Positions 29,701 through 39,156 of a stretch of DNA of 64,000 nt are shown here, one piece after another; position 1 is the first letter of the stretch, and each line of letters opens with the position of its first letter. A program made the position numbers and the translations under genes. The notes under the pieces are model-generated. The model did not search any database, was not told the DNA's origin, and saw nothing but the letters and a program-made list of their open reading frames with translations. The DNA comes from Ferruginibacter sp. Lineage in GTDB: Bacteria; Bacteroidota; Bacteroidia; Chitinophagales; Chitinophagaceae. The DNA lies in the NCBI GenBank assembly GCA_017983695.1, contig JAGOAX010000006.1:62001-126000 (forward strand), read 5' to 3'.

Positions 29701-29733
29701 TAAAGATAAGGGTATCTTCTACATTTTGCCAAA
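29701..29733 (-). promoter_or_regulatory. Bacteroidota-type promoter of the sialoglycan operon
   Basis: Read on the minus strand: TTTG at 29733-29730, a 21-base spacer, then TATCTTTA at 29708-29701, close to the Bacteroidota consensus TTTG / TAnnTTTG. It points at SusC2, whose ATG lies 40 bp downstream. The same elements with the same 21-base spacing occur in the right-hand copy at 48202-48234. Confidence 0.65.
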
Positions 29734-29834
29734 TATTTCTTAAAAAGTTATTAACATTTTGGAAATCAAATGTTGGAAAGAGATTGCGCCAAAAATAAAA
29801 AAAATAATCTTTAGTATTAAGTAATACATATTTT

Positions 29835-29954
29835 ATGGCAACTGAGATGCTTACAGAAACATTTAAGCCCATAGAAAATACCAGTCTTGTTGACAAAGTG
29901 GAATCGAATCTGGTGCAGCTCTTATTTTACAGAAACGGAAGGTTTGTGGATTGA
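29835..29954 (+). pseudogene. 5' remnant of the FadR/GntR-type regulator gene
   Basis: The first 30 codons (MATEMLTETF ... NLVQLL) match the intact regulator at 48337 with only T2A-, S12P- and A24S-type changes, counting from the intact protein. The frame then runs into unrelated sequence (FYRNGRFVD) and stops after 39 residues. The DNA-binding helix-turn-helix and FCD domain are missing, so it cannot bind DNA as a regulator. The following 137 bp up to the HlyD gene stop hold nothing I recognise. Confidence 0.85.
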
Positions 29955-30091
29955 AGCAGTTCGAGAAATGTATAAAGAAATACACTTTTGAGCAATGAGT
30001 TTATTTCAGCTCATTTTGAACACAAAGATTGTTCATTAATAATAATTCACAGGCAGACAGGTATATTTTCTATACCCCAATGCGGTTTGAA

Positions 30092-31423
30092 CTAATTGTT
30101 CATCTTTTTCCTTGCGTTATTAAATAGTCTTTCCAGTAATCTCATTTTAGCTGTTACAATATCGGCTTGCACAGCCAGCCCGGTATGATAGTGAAGCCGT
30201 TTTTTATAATTCGTAACCAATCCATCCGGTAAAATAATTTTGGCCAAATAACCACTGTCAGTAGGCATATTGTTAATAAAACTGATTTTGCCCTTTACAG
30301 TGCCGAACTCACTATAAGGATAGGCCGGAAATTTTAACAACACTTCCTGCCCGATAGTTACTTTCCCAAAATTATATTGTGGAACAGTTGCTTCAATATA
30401 ATAGTCACTGTTCCCTGGGTTAACGTAAGCAATCAATTGACCAATTTTTAGCTCTTGATTTTCCTGCAGAAAAGTGGCAAAGGAAACCTTCCCGTCAACC
30501 GGGGCAACCAACAGGTATTTCTTTTTCCAGTCTTCCACCTGGCTTTTGATGGTATTCACCGATTGAATAAAAATATTTTTTTGCTGCTGTATCTGGTTTT
30601 CCAATTCGGCGATTTCTTTCAATTTTTCATGCTGCTGGCTTTCATTGGTGATAATAGAGGAATTTACCTGTGGAAGTGTCATTTGCCGGGCAATCAATTT
30701 GCTTTTTTCGTTTCTATAATCCATAGTAGAAATTACTTTGTCATTTTTCAGGGATTCCTGTGCCTGAAAAGTGGAATCGGTTAATGCTAAATCTTGTGTC
30801 AGCAATTTCTTTTGTTGGAAGAGCTCTGTATGCAGCCGTTGCAAATAGCTCATATCGGCGGCAAGCATTGCTTTTTTCCTAAGGTAAAATCCATTTTTTA
30901 AATAGTTACCAAAGTCCTGAAGTGATTGTGAAAATATTTGATAGGCGGTTTGTAATTCGCCGAGGTTATTAAGATCAGTTGCTAAAAAATAGGCAACTTC
31001 ATTACTTCTGTTATTTTGCATCGTTTTCGAAATAGTATCCAGTATGGCTTCAAGCCTTATCACTTCTGTATGGCTGGCAGTGCTTTCAATAAAACCCAAC
31101 ACTTCATTTTTCAGTACCGGCTGATTTTCTTTTACGAACAACTTAACTAATTTGCCGGACATTTTTACCATCACTTCCTTTGGTGCGTTGATCGAGTTTA
31201 ATATTCCTGTTGCAGGCACAATATCAGGGTATCGGATAAACCAGGTCACTGTCAATAAGCAGATGGCTATTAAAAACAGAATGACTATTCCCCATTGTAC
31301 AATGAATGAAGGCTTTTTGCTGATCAATTCAGTTACTTCCGTGCTACGAAGAAGATGATTGCTTCCATTTTCGCCTGCCGGCAGTTCTATAATCTCACCA
31401 GTATCGTTTATTTCAATTGGCAT
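30092..31423 (-). CDS. HlyD-family periplasmic adaptor of the peptide exporter
   Basis: A 443-residue membrane-fusion protein. A single TM helix lies at about residues 42-62 (IVILFLIAICLLTVTWF). It is followed by a beta-barrel/lipoyl half-motif (GILNSINAPKEVMVKMSGKL), a long coiled-coil hairpin (about 115-295, rich in Leu, Gln and Lys), the second lipoyl half (LLVAPVDGKVSFATF) and a C-terminal beta-barrel. It bridges the ABC exporter to an outer-membrane exit. The ABC gene ends 3 bp upstream, so the two are a unit. No TolC-like gene was found in the window, so that part must be encoded elsewhere. Confidence 0.92.
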   Translation of the reverse strand: MPIEINDTGEIIELPAGENGSNHLLRSTEVTELISKKPSFIVQWGIVILFLIAICLLTVTWFIRYPDIVPATGILNSINAPKEVMVKMSGKLVKLFVKENQPVLKNEVLGFIESTASHTEVIRLEAILDTISKTMQNNRSNEVAYFLATDLNNLGELQTAYQIFSQSLQDFGNYLKNGFYLRKKAMLAADMSYLQRLHTELFQQKKLLTQDLALTDSTFQAQESLKNDKVISTMDYRNEKSKLIARQMTLPQVNSSIITNESQQHEKLKEIAELENQIQQQKNIFIQSVNTIKSQVEDWKKKYLLVAPVDGKVSFATFLQENQELKIGQLIAYVNPGNSDYYIEATVPQYNFGKVTIGQEVLLKFPAYPYSEFGTVKGKISFINNMPTDSGYLAKIILPDGLVTNYKKRLHYHTGLAVQADIVTAKMRLLERLFNNARKKMNN

Positions 31424-31426
31424 ATA

Positions 31427-33628
31427 TTAATTTCCCAGTTCTAATTGATTTTTTACTAAGTCATAGTAGCGGCCTCTTTTACGGGTTAATTCTTCATGAT
31501 TGCCCGACTCTGCTATTTCCCCTTCATGCAGCACTATTATATTATCCGCATTTTTTACAGTGCTTAATCTATGGGCCACTACCACTACCGTCTTGTTTTT
31601 AAAAAATTCCTGCAGGTTTTCCAATATTTCTTTTTCATTATTGGCATCTAATGAATTGGTAGCTTCATCAAAGAAAATATAATGCGGGTTTTTATACACA
31701 GCCCTTGCAATCAGCAACCGTTGTTTTTGCCCTGCACTAATCCCATTTCCTTCTGCACCAATCTTTGTATTAAAGCCTAAAGGAAGACTTTCGATAAAAG
31801 ATAAAATGTTTGCCGCTTTGCATGCATGTATCAGCTTTTGAAAATCAGGGCTTTCATCACTTACCGCAATATTCTTTGCAATGCTGTCGCTGAAAATAAA
31901 TCCTTCCTGCATTACACTCCCACATTGATTTCGCCAAAACCGGGGGCTAAGCAATTTCAAATGCGATTTGCCGATATTTATTTCTCCTTTATAATCTTCA
32001 TAAAATCGTAGCAGCAATTTCAGCAATGTCGTTTTACCACTACCACTTACACCTACAATGGCTGTTGTCTTTCCCTCCGGGATATGCAGGCTGATAAGGC
32101 GTAAAACCGGTTCATTGCCTGCACCGGGATAAGTATAGCTGAGATTGGTGATGGAAATGCTTTTATCTTCCGGTAGTGTATGATTAAACTGTTTGCCTGT
32201 TGGTTCTTCTTCCTCCAGTTCATGTATTTCATTAAGCCTTTCCAGAGATATCCTTGCGTCCTGTGCCGTTTGCATAAAACCGATTAGTTGTTCTACCGGG
32301 CTGTTGAGCTGGCCGATAATATATTGTATAGCCAGCATGGCACCTAATGTAAGCTGACCATTAATAACTAACTGCGCCACCAGAAAAGTGATCAATATAT
32401 TTTTTCCTTCGTTGATAAAGAATGCACCAGCCTGCTGGTACTGGCTGATGGAAAGGCTTTTGAAAGAAAGTTTAAATAAACGGGTTTGCATATTTTCCCA
32501 TTCCCAACGGCGCAGGTGTTCGGCGTTGTGCAGTTTTATTTCCTGCATACCCTGTATCAGTTGCATGGTGATGCTGTTTTCTTTACTGGCTATTTCAAAG
32601 CGTTGGTAATCTAACTTGCGCCGGTAGCGGAGAAAAAAACGTATCCAGAAAAAATAAAGAATACTGCCGGCTGCAAATACAAAAAAAATGGTTTGGTTGT
32701 AGCTAAGCAAAACAAATGAAAATATCAGCAGGTTGAAGATGGAAAAAATAGTAGTAAGCGCAGTGCCGGTCAAAAAACTTTCAATACGTTTATGATCGCC
32801 GATGCGCTGCAGGGTATCGCCGGTCTGCTTGGTATCAAAATAAGAAATAGGCAACCGCATCAGCTTTATCCAGAAATCGGAAAGGATGGAAATATTGATA
32901 CGGGTGCTGATGTGCAGCAGCAGACGGCTGCGGATAAACTCAATCATCGTTCGGCCAAAGAACAACATCAACTGGGCAATAAGAATAATGGTAATGTAAG
33001 ACAGATCCTGTGTATTAATACCGGTATCTACAATGCTTTGGGTAAGAAAAGGAAAAACTAATTGAATTAAACTGCCCAACAGCAAAGCCAGCATCACCTG
33101 GGAAAAATATCTTTTATAAGGCTTTACATATCGCAATAAGCTGCCCCAGCCCAAACCTGAGCTTGCCGAAGAATCATCTTCCTGCTCATAAAATTTTGAT
33201 CCGGGTTCTAATAATAACGCAACTCCTGTTTCATCACCGTTTGCATCTTTACTGCTAAGCCATTGTTTACAAAATTCTTCTTTGGAATATATAATCATTC
33301 CTTTTGCCGGGTCTGCAATGGTTATGTTCTTTTTGTTTGCTTTTGGGGTGATGACGACAAAATGGTTTTGCTTCCAGTGAAGGATTGCCGGTAATGTTGC
33401 TTCATTAATAAGTTGATGAAAACTTAATTGAACGCCTTTTGTTTTAAAGCCAATATTTTCTGCTGATTCTGCTATGCCTAATAAAGAAACCCCTTCTTTG
33501 CTAAAACCTGATGTACTACGTAATCTTTCAAGATTAATAGTTTTTCCATAATATTTTGAAACCATCCTGACACAGGTTGGGCCGCAATCTTTAGCGTTAG
33601 GCTGTCGGTATAGTTTGAATTTTTCCAT
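31427..33628 (-). CDS. Peptidase-containing ABC transporter (C39 peptidase, PCAT) for double-glycine-leader peptides
   Basis: A 733-residue bifunctional exporter that cuts leaders after Gly-Gly and moves the mature peptide across the inner membrane. Residues 1-140 are a C39 peptidase with Cys15 in DCGPTC, His89 in NHFVVI and Asp106 in IADPAKG, the full catalytic triad. A six-TM ABC domain follows (about 165-450). The nucleotide-binding domain has Walker A GVSGSGKTT, signature ISAGQKQR and Walker B FFDEATNSLD. It belongs to the same cluster as four peptides with GG leaders, which are its obvious substrates. It lies 3 bp before the HlyD gene. Confidence 0.95.
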   Translation of the reverse strand: MEKFKLYRQPNAKDCGPTCVRMVSKYYGKTINLERLRSTSGFSKEGVSLLGIAESAENIGFKTKGVQLSFHQLINEATLPAILHWKQNHFVVITPKANKKNITIADPAKGMIIYSKEEFCKQWLSSKDANGDETGVALLLEPGSKFYEQEDDSSASSGLGWGSLLRYVKPYKRYFSQVMLALLLGSLIQLVFPFLTQSIVDTGINTQDLSYITIILIAQLMLFFGRTMIEFIRSRLLLHISTRINISILSDFWIKLMRLPISYFDTKQTGDTLQRIGDHKRIESFLTGTALTTIFSIFNLLIFSFVLLSYNQTIFFVFAAGSILYFFWIRFFLRYRRKLDYQRFEIASKENSITMQLIQGMQEIKLHNAEHLRRWEWENMQTRLFKLSFKSLSISQYQQAGAFFINEGKNILITFLVAQLVINGQLTLGAMLAIQYIIGQLNSPVEQLIGFMQTAQDARISLERLNEIHELEEEEPTGKQFNHTLPEDKSISITNLSYTYPGAGNEPVLRLISLHIPEGKTTAIVGVSGSGKTTLLKLLLRFYEDYKGEINIGKSHLKLLSPRFWRNQCGSVMQEGFIFSDSIAKNIAVSDESPDFQKLIHACKAANILSFIESLPLGFNTKIGAEGNGISAGQKQRLLIARAVYKNPHYIFFDEATNSLDANNEKEILENLQEFFKNKTVVVVAHRLSTVKNADNIIVLHEGEIAESGNHEELTRKRGRYYDLVKNQLELGN

Positions 33629-33667
33629 CTGCTTGCAACTAAGAGCAATGTTATTTTTTTAAGTGAC

Positions 33668-35119
33668 TCACAGACCGTTTAAATGCCCTGTAGTTTTTTG
33701 ATTTCCTTTTAGCAACTCTTTTATTACTTCAGCTTTAAAATTATTGTCGCTAGGACGAGATGCATCTGAATGGATTATTTTTCCATCCTTACCAATTAGC
33801 ATATACCTGGGGATGCTGTTAATGAAATATTTTTTAGCAAAATCCGAATCAAAATTACTAAGAAGGAGAAACGAGTTGGTAGCGGTAATAAAAGGATAAT
33901 CCCGTGCAGAAGAAAGCCATGCAGAAACATCCTTGTCCATTGAGATAAAAATAAAGCGAACTTTTTCTTTTCCTAACTCGTTCATCCGATTGGGATAAAA
34001 CCGCATTTCATCTCTGCATGGTATGCACCATGATGCCCAAAAGTCAATAACTGTCAAAGAATCTGTTTGCTGAAATAATATTTTTTCCAGAAAAACATTA
34101 TCACCGTTAGTAGCTAATAACCCGGAAAATGTTTTGCTTTTAGCTCGAAGCATGTTCGCTTTGATATAGTCGGCATAGTAGCCCGGTTTGAAATCCTTTA
34201 TTTTAACAGGCAGGCTAACCGCCAAACCTTTACTATTTATTTCAAATTCCTGCACAATCTTAGCTAATAAATATTCTTTTGTAATGCCCTCAAAAGTTTT
34301 TGCCGCTGTATTAATTAAATTTTCGGGGCTTATCTTCCCGTATTCAATTTTTGCCATGAGTTTTAGATAGTTCCATGCTGCTAACCGATATTCTGTTATT
34401 ACAAGAAGAGAATCCCGCCTAAACAGCTTTCTCATTTCATGAGAAGCGGTTTTTAAATAATCCTCAATTTTTAAGTTATAATACACCGGATAAATTTCAT
34501 CTGTTATTTGTCGGTAAAATATTATGTCCGCATAAGCATTTTTGAATAACGAGGATATCTTTTTCTCTGTAAAAGCTTTTTCCAGGAACAGCGTTCTTTT
34601 TGTATAAACTTTTTTTATGTTCTCTATATTGAATAAATACCCTGAATCTCTATTTATGAAATAGGGCGACAAGGGACCGAAAGCCATAATCATTTCTTTG
34701 CAAAAAATCAATTCGCTATTACGGGTTCCTTTATTGTATGATAGTGTGAAATAATTTGAAGCCCCGGTACTAATACGAATACTATCACCCGGAAAGAAAA
34801 GGTATGTAATTGGTGTGTTTCCTTCGTTAAAAATCCTTTGGAGAAGCCATTCATTTGAAAATGACTTTTGGTAATTATTGTCCGTTTTAAAAAGTATTTT
34901 TGCTCCTTGAGGATTATCTATAGAATCAAGATAGTAGAAATGCAAGAAATCCCCTTTTTGAAAGTTACCGTAAAAAACAGTATGTCCATTATGAACACCT
35001 GAACTACTATTATTCTGGTTCTGTTCCTGTTGAGCTGAACATGTATTTGTAATGCCTATTAAAAGAAACAGTTCAACAACTGCAATAACATTATTTTTAA
35101 TCATTATGCCCATTTTCAA
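33668..35119 (-). CDS. TlpA-like thioredoxin-fold protein (peptide cassette, copy 1)
   Basis: A 483-residue envelope protein with a signal peptide (cleaved near CSAQ, about residue 30; ATG at 35119 or 35104). A long N-terminal region of mixed beta/alpha character is followed by a C-terminal thioredoxin domain (about 345-475) with FWASWCIPCRDE and cis-Pro region SIPRYML. It probably reduces or isomerises disulfides in the periplasm. Since the neighbouring secreted peptides hold 6-9 cysteines each, they are plausible clients. It lies after peptide 1 and its hairpin, and 39 bp before the exporter gene. Confidence 0.88.
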   Translation of the reverse strand: MKMGIMIKNNVIAVVELFLLIGITNTCSAQQEQNQNNSSSGVHNGHTVFYGNFQKGDFLHFYYLDSIDNPQGAKILFKTDNNYQKSFSNEWLLQRIFNEGNTPITYLFFPGDSIRISTGASNYFTLSYNKGTRNSELIFCKEMIMAFGPLSPYFINRDSGYLFNIENIKKVYTKRTLFLEKAFTEKKISSLFKNAYADIIFYRQITDEIYPVYYNLKIEDYLKTASHEMRKLFRRDSLLVITEYRLAAWNYLKLMAKIEYGKISPENLINTAAKTFEGITKEYLLAKIVQEFEINSKGLAVSLPVKIKDFKPGYYADYIKANMLRAKSKTFSGLLATNGDNVFLEKILFQQTDSLTVIDFWASWCIPCRDEMRFYPNRMNELGKEKVRFIFISMDKDVSAWLSSARDYPFITATNSFLLLSNFDSDFAKKYFINSIPRYMLIGKDGKIIHSDASRPSDNNFKAEVIKELLKGNQKTTGHLNGL

Positions 35120-35129
35120 TTTATTTTAG

Positions 35130-35162
35130 AAGCAACAGGCAGTAATATACTGCCTGTTGCTT
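35130..35162 (-). terminator. Strong hairpin after peptide 1
   Basis: Perfect inverted repeat: arms AAGCAACAGGCAGTA and TACTGCCTGTTGCTT around a 3-base loop (ATA), directly downstream of the peptide 1 stop and before the TlpA gene. Read on the minus strand it is followed by an A/T-rich stretch without a clean U-run. It may be a partial terminator or a 3' stabiliser. Confidence 0.75.
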
Positions 35163-35167
35163 TTGTT

Positions 35168-35380
35168 TTAACAAGATGCACAGCACCAATAAAAATGTGC
35201 ACCCGGGTCAGCCTGATCCCATTGTACTTCTGCCAACTGTGCAGACGCTTGGGAAATATTGCATACTTCATGATATGTTCCATCAGACCAATGTCCTCTT
35301 ACACAGCAACTGCCGCTGCCACCGCCGCTATCATCCCCACCCATAATGTGTTTCATTTCTGTTCTTGATAATTTTTTCAT
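35168..35380 (-). CDS. Double-glycine-leader Cys-rich peptide 1
   Basis: Start at 35380 gives 70 residues: a 15-residue leader MKKLSRTEMKHIMGG and a 55-residue core with six Cys (CC near the start, WCCASC at the end). The frame can be extended to 35476, but the added 32 residues are encoded by the conserved 5' leader shared with the other peptides, so the internal ATG is right. The leader is nearly identical to those of three other small genes in the cassette and fits cleavage by the C39 exporter after Gly15. The core resembles nothing I recognise. It could be a bacteriocin, signal or adhesion peptide; its function is unknown. Confidence 0.85.
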   Translation of the reverse strand: MKKLSRTEMKHIMGGDDSGGGSGSCCVRGHWSDGTYHEVCNISQASAQLAEVQWDQADPGAHFYWCCASC

Positions 35381-35490
35381 TGCTTTAAATTTAAATTTTA
35401 TGAATCGGCCGGGATTGAGGTACCAGGCTCTTTTACCCCGTCTGATTAGCCTATGGCACACAGGTTTTATTTGCAAATAAAGAGTTTTCC
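35381..35490 (-). promoter_or_regulatory. Conserved 5' leader element of peptide 1
   Basis: Contains the palindrome TTTATTTGCAAATAAA (35466-35481), then a 28-base insert absent from the other copies, then GGTAAAAGAGCCTGGTACC and CCCGGCC before the ATG. It is the most diverged of four copies (the others precede peptides 2-4). A further 34-bp block at 35508-35541 is shared with the region upstream of peptide 2 (39444-39477), with 26 of 34 bases identical. It may be a cis-acting RNA or protein-binding site. Confidence 0.7.
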
Positions 35491-35597
35491 CTCAGGCCAT
35501 TTTCGCCATAATGCTTTGTAACCATTCGCAAACGGGCAAGGCGCAGTTTTTGATATTAGGCTGTTTATAAAAGAAAAAAATCATTGCAATATATAAC

Positions 35598-38231
35598 TCA
35601 AAATGAAAACCTTATTCCAGCAACCATTTGCCTTGGGCGTAATGAAAAGGAATTAAACACATTATAAAAAATTTCGTTATTATAGGTAGTAAAATATTTT
35701 TCATCCAGAAGATTATTACATGTCAGTTCAATATCAATTTTTGACTTAGGTATTGTGTACCTGTAAAGAAGATTCATAAGTATCTGCCTGTTTCTGTCAC
35801 TAAAGCTATTAGAATAATAATTAGCAGAGGTAGTTATTGTATGGTTAACCGGCAAGAACACACTTACATCTAAATTATGCTGCTGCATTAAAGTACTCTT
35901 CAATTTTTCTCCGGAAAGATTTCCTGAAGCGATACCAATAGAGTTGCTGTAATTCACAGAAATGTATTTATTTGAATTGTAGCCAACTGTAATTTGAGAA
36001 TTGTAAAACTCATTTTTTAATAACCTTCTGCTATTATTCAGATTGACCCACTGCGATCTTAAATTAACAGATGTATTTACTTTAAGCAAAATCTTCAATC
36101 CTTTAAAGAATTTGCTGCCACTTACACTTATAAAATGTCCCGATTGTTTATTAACCTCGTACACATTCTCAACTGTAGCCATACCTTGGGAATCAATAAA
36201 ATTACTTACGATCATGTTTCTTCTGTATAACGTAAACGTATAGCCCACACTTAAGAAAAGATAGGAAAGAGGATTACGGTAATTTATTGTTAACCCATTG
36301 GAATGCGACCGCCCTTGCGGCAGAAAACCAGAATGCCTCATAAAGGTGCGGGAATTCCTGATTATATACCCCGTATATCCGTCGATAATAGTTCCAAAAC
36401 TATTATTAACAACAAAATTATACACCAGCTCCGCAAACCTGATTTTCTTGTACACCAGATACGCCGAAGGCTCAAACGTCAATTTATTTAATCGCTCAGA
36501 AGTATTCAATAAGTTGTTATTGAACTCAAATTGCCGCCTTCGAACAGGCAGGTTCAAACCTGATTTCCAGAATGCAGTATTGTATTGCAAAGATGATTCA
36601 ACATACTGAGTAGCATGGGTAAAAGAAAGGTTATTCCGAAACTCCTGACTAAGTGCAAAAGGATTGCTGTTATAGATTGTATCAACGAAACTGGACAGTT
36701 GTTGGTGATGGAAGGATACTCCCAACTTAGGCATCAAAGTCATTCCCCTTAGTTTTTTTGTAAATCCAAAATTGTTATCGGTATAGAAATTGGAAAGAAT
36801 TACCGACTGCCTTGCCTCTTTTACTTCTTTATTACCGAAAACCGTATCAAAAACCAAGGGCTTCAATGTTAGTAGCTGTGGGCTTCGCAAATAACTAATG
36901 CTTGAATTCAACGATACTAATTGACTACCGATTTTTTTTATACCACTTATGCGGTTTCTCACTTCCCAAATATCTGTCTTGAGCAATTGACCAGATGGTT
37001 GATTGTTTGTCAGCAGCCCGGATACTCCCGCATTTGTTTGATAACGGAATTGTGTGGTATTCTTTAGATAGGCATCAGCAGCATTTTTTTCGGCAATCAG
37101 ATTTATTCTCAATAAGTTCTTATTGATGAAAGCATGCTGCGCCTGTTGCAATGTTATTATTTCAGCAGGTGTAACAAAGCTGATTTGATTATCACCTGAC
37201 TGAACCTGGTTATCATTGAGCAGCGATACATTTCCTTTGATCTGAGTTTCTTTACTTATTTTTTTAAGAACATTAAAAGTTATCAAATGCGTATTATTGC
37301 GAAGCCAGTACTTATTATCAATTGAGGGGGTAAATATCTGATCAATTGACAAAAAGGGTAATAAAAATTTAGCAGATTGATCCGAAAAACCATCGGATGT
37401 AAGGACTTCAATATCATTCGAAATATTGCGACCGGTATTATTTGTTTGATAGGAGTTAATTGTTTGTACTTTTTTTGTAAAAAGCATTGGAGTCAAATTT
37501 ACATCCCATAACAAGGGGTGTATCCCCGCTCCTAATTTAGCAGTACCAGTAAACGTAACTTTTTTTAACTGAAGATTTAGGGATGCTTTATCACTAAAGA
37601 CCAAACTATCTAATATTTTTATTGGCTGATCGTTTTCAATAATCTGAATTTTGCTGACGGCAGCAGCTGGCAGATTATTGTTAACAAGATTGTAGCTTCC
37701 TTCCATCAGATCTAACCCGTCAACATAAAACTTCTGAATTGGTTTTCCCTGGTACAATACTTTACCATCACTTAGCAATTCAACACCGGGTAGTTTTTTT
37801 ATCACATCAGCAATTACCCTATCTTCTTTTGAGGTAAAAGAACCAGTAGTATAGGAAAGTGTATCCTTTTTCATGTATATAGGCGAGCCTTTAATAACAA
37901 TATCATTTAATAGTTTGAACCTATAGTCTAACTTAATTTCAAATTCTGAATTGATGTTCTTTATCACCATTTCAGTTGATTCAAACCCTACACATGAAAC
38001 TTTAAGTTTTAATGAATCATTTTTTATATTAATTGTCAAACTAAAATTACCACTTCGATTTGTAATTGCATAGGAGATGACAGATGGTACAGAAGTTTTT
38101 GCAATTGTTATACTTACGTCAGGCAGGGCATGACCTTCCTGATTGGTTACTTTCCCTTTTATATAAGTTTGCGCCTGACTGCCTTGTATCATAAAGCAAA
38201 ACAATGCAGTTAATAGAAATACTTTATTCAT
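35598..38231 (-). CDS. TonB-receptor-like outer-membrane beta-barrel protein
   Basis: An 877-residue outer-membrane protein with signal peptide (cleaved near SQAQ, about residue 21), a carboxypeptidase-regulatory-like domain (IKGKVTNQEGHALPDVSI, about 23-105), a plug-like region with KKLPGVELLSDGKVLYQGKPIQKFYVDG, and a long barrel ending in RFSF. It lacks the SusC signature and is shorter than SusC. Receptors of this type with an upstream GLPGLI protein are common in Bacteroidota, but their substrates are unknown. The GLPGLI stop overlaps its ATG (4 bp). It may take up the secreted peptides, a metal complex or another ligand. Confidence 0.87.
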   Translation of the reverse strand: MNKVFLLTALFCFMIQGSQAQTYIKGKVTNQEGHALPDVSITIAKTSVPSVISYAITNRSGNFSLTINIKNDSLKLKVSCVGFESTEMVIKNINSEFEIKLDYRFKLLNDIVIKGSPIYMKKDTLSYTTGSFTSKEDRVIADVIKKLPGVELLSDGKVLYQGKPIQKFYVDGLDLMEGSYNLVNNNLPAAAVSKIQIIENDQPIKILDSLVFSDKASLNLQLKKVTFTGTAKLGAGIHPLLWDVNLTPMLFTKKVQTINSYQTNNTGRNISNDIEVLTSDGFSDQSAKFLLPFLSIDQIFTPSIDNKYWLRNNTHLITFNVLKKISKETQIKGNVSLLNDNQVQSGDNQISFVTPAEIITLQQAQHAFINKNLLRINLIAEKNAADAYLKNTTQFRYQTNAGVSGLLTNNQPSGQLLKTDIWEVRNRISGIKKIGSQLVSLNSSISYLRSPQLLTLKPLVFDTVFGNKEVKEARQSVILSNFYTDNNFGFTKKLRGMTLMPKLGVSFHHQQLSSFVDTIYNSNPFALSQEFRNNLSFTHATQYVESSLQYNTAFWKSGLNLPVRRRQFEFNNNLLNTSERLNKLTFEPSAYLVYKKIRFAELVYNFVVNNSFGTIIDGYTGYIIRNSRTFMRHSGFLPQGRSHSNGLTINYRNPLSYLFLSVGYTFTLYRRNMIVSNFIDSQGMATVENVYEVNKQSGHFISVSGSKFFKGLKILLKVNTSVNLRSQWVNLNNSRRLLKNEFYNSQITVGYNSNKYISVNYSNSIGIASGNLSGEKLKSTLMQQHNLDVSVFLPVNHTITTSANYYSNSFSDRNRQILMNLLYRYTIPKSKIDIELTCNNLLDEKYFTTYNNEIFYNVFNSFSLRPRQMVAGIRFSF

Positions 38232-39043
38232 TTACTAATTGTAATTAATTCGATAGGATTATTATTCTTTTTTGCCAATTCCTCAAATCTTTTTTTAAAT
38301 TGTTCCTGCCCGGAAGTAAAAGTTACACCCCTCAATTGCTCAATCTCGTACCTGTTTTCATTAAAATATTTTAATGTGGTGTAAAATTTGAGTTTTGTGA
38401 CTTTTATTGGTGGTTGTGATTTTGGAAAGGCCACAGTTATCTTTTTATTCACATATTGGGTTAATAAGAACGTATAATAACCTGATGAATCAGAAATTTT
38501 TATAATTAAACCAGGTAAACCATTGAATTTATAAGGTCCGTCAGTAGATGGAATATCCATCGAAAACCAGGCTATCCAGTTTCTGCCACTAAAGTTAGTT
38601 TCTGCTTTCTGACATTTAATTCCGTTAATTGTAGATGTATCTTCAGAAACACTCCAGTTAAAACTTTGCCTTGGTTCTATATACTCATACCTGTCCCTAT
38701 GCACATAATCAATGGTCGTAATTTTACCAGTAGTGTCTTTTACAATATTATATTGAAAATTTGTTTGGACAGAAAGCGCAAAAGACATTGACCCAAAGTT
38801 ATTCGTAGTTTCATCTTTTGCTGATGCAGAGTCTCTCAAATACATGTTTTTACTTTTGAATAAGGAATGACTTTTGCTAAGAAACAATAACATCTCTTCA
38901 CTCTTACGACTCTTTACATCTGTAGAGTCTGGCTGATAATCGAGTCTATATGTACATAGAATATCGTAAGAAAGCCCCTCTGGTTTTTGCGCTTGCGAAA
39001 ACCCCGCAAGAGTAAGTAAGAAAATAAATAATGATGCCTTCAT
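38228..39043 (-). CDS. GLPGLI family protein
   Basis: A 271-residue secreted protein with signal peptide (cleaved near SQAQ, about residue 19). It carries the family-naming motif GLPGLI in YKFNGLPGLIIKISD and the usual preceding CQKAET and AWFSMDIP stretch. The family is widespread in Bacteroidota and has no established function. Its start lies 113 bp after peptide 2, with a strong hairpin between, and its stop overlaps the TonB-receptor start as ATGA. The coupling suggests that the two products work together at the outer membrane, perhaps on a peptide. Confidence 0.92.
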   Translation of the reverse strand: MKASLFIFLLTLAGFSQAQKPEGLSYDILCTYRLDYQPDSTDVKSRKSEEMLLFLSKSHSLFKSKNMYLRDSASAKDETTNNFGSMSFALSVQTNFQYNIVKDTTGKITTIDYVHRDRYEYIEPRQSFNWSVSEDTSTINGIKCQKAETNFSGRNWIAWFSMDIPSTDGPYKFNGLPGLIIKISDSSGYYTFLLTQYVNKKITVAFPKSQPPIKVTKLKFYTTLKYFNENRYEIEQLRGVTFTSGQEQFKKRFEELAKKNNNPIELITISK

Positions 39044-39123
39044 AAAATGAAAATAATTAGGTTTTAAAATATTTATTACTATTTATATACTCAGGTAATA
39101 GCGGAAAAGTGAGTGGCTTAATT

Positions 39124-39151
39124 GAGGTCGCCTTTTAAGAAAGGCGACCTC
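39124..39151 (-). terminator. Strong hairpin after peptide 2
   Basis: Perfect 12-bp arms GAGGTCGCCTTT and AAAGGCGACCTC around a 4-base loop (TAAG), five bases after the peptide 2 stop and 80 bp before the GLPGLI gene. Each of the four peptide genes is followed by such a hairpin, each with a different sequence, so the structure rather than the sequence is conserved. Confidence 0.75.
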
Positions 39152-39156
39152 AGAGA

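Larger units (their letters stand above)
29686..29924. repeat. Left copy of the ~240-bp duplicated promoter/operator/regulator segment
   Basis: About 239 bp that match 48187-48426. The coding part differs at about five of 90 positions by eye and the non-coding part at roughly one in six. Similarity begins at the operator and stops abruptly inside regulator codon 30 (after CTCTTA). The two copies bracket the 18-kb peptide cassette, so they probably arose when the cassette entered the SusC2-regulator intergenic region. Confidence 0.88.

Noticed and set aside
29558..29896. A 112-residue minus-strand frame over the SusC2 start and promoter
   Set aside because: It runs across the promoter, operator and relic regulator in an antisense frame; a similar antisense frame in the right copy (48291-48611) shows it reflects the duplicated DNA, not a gene.
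35381..35476. Longer start for peptide 1 giving 102 residues
   Set aside because: The added 32 residues are encoded by the 5' leader element that is non-coding before the other three peptides; the internal ATG restores the common leader.
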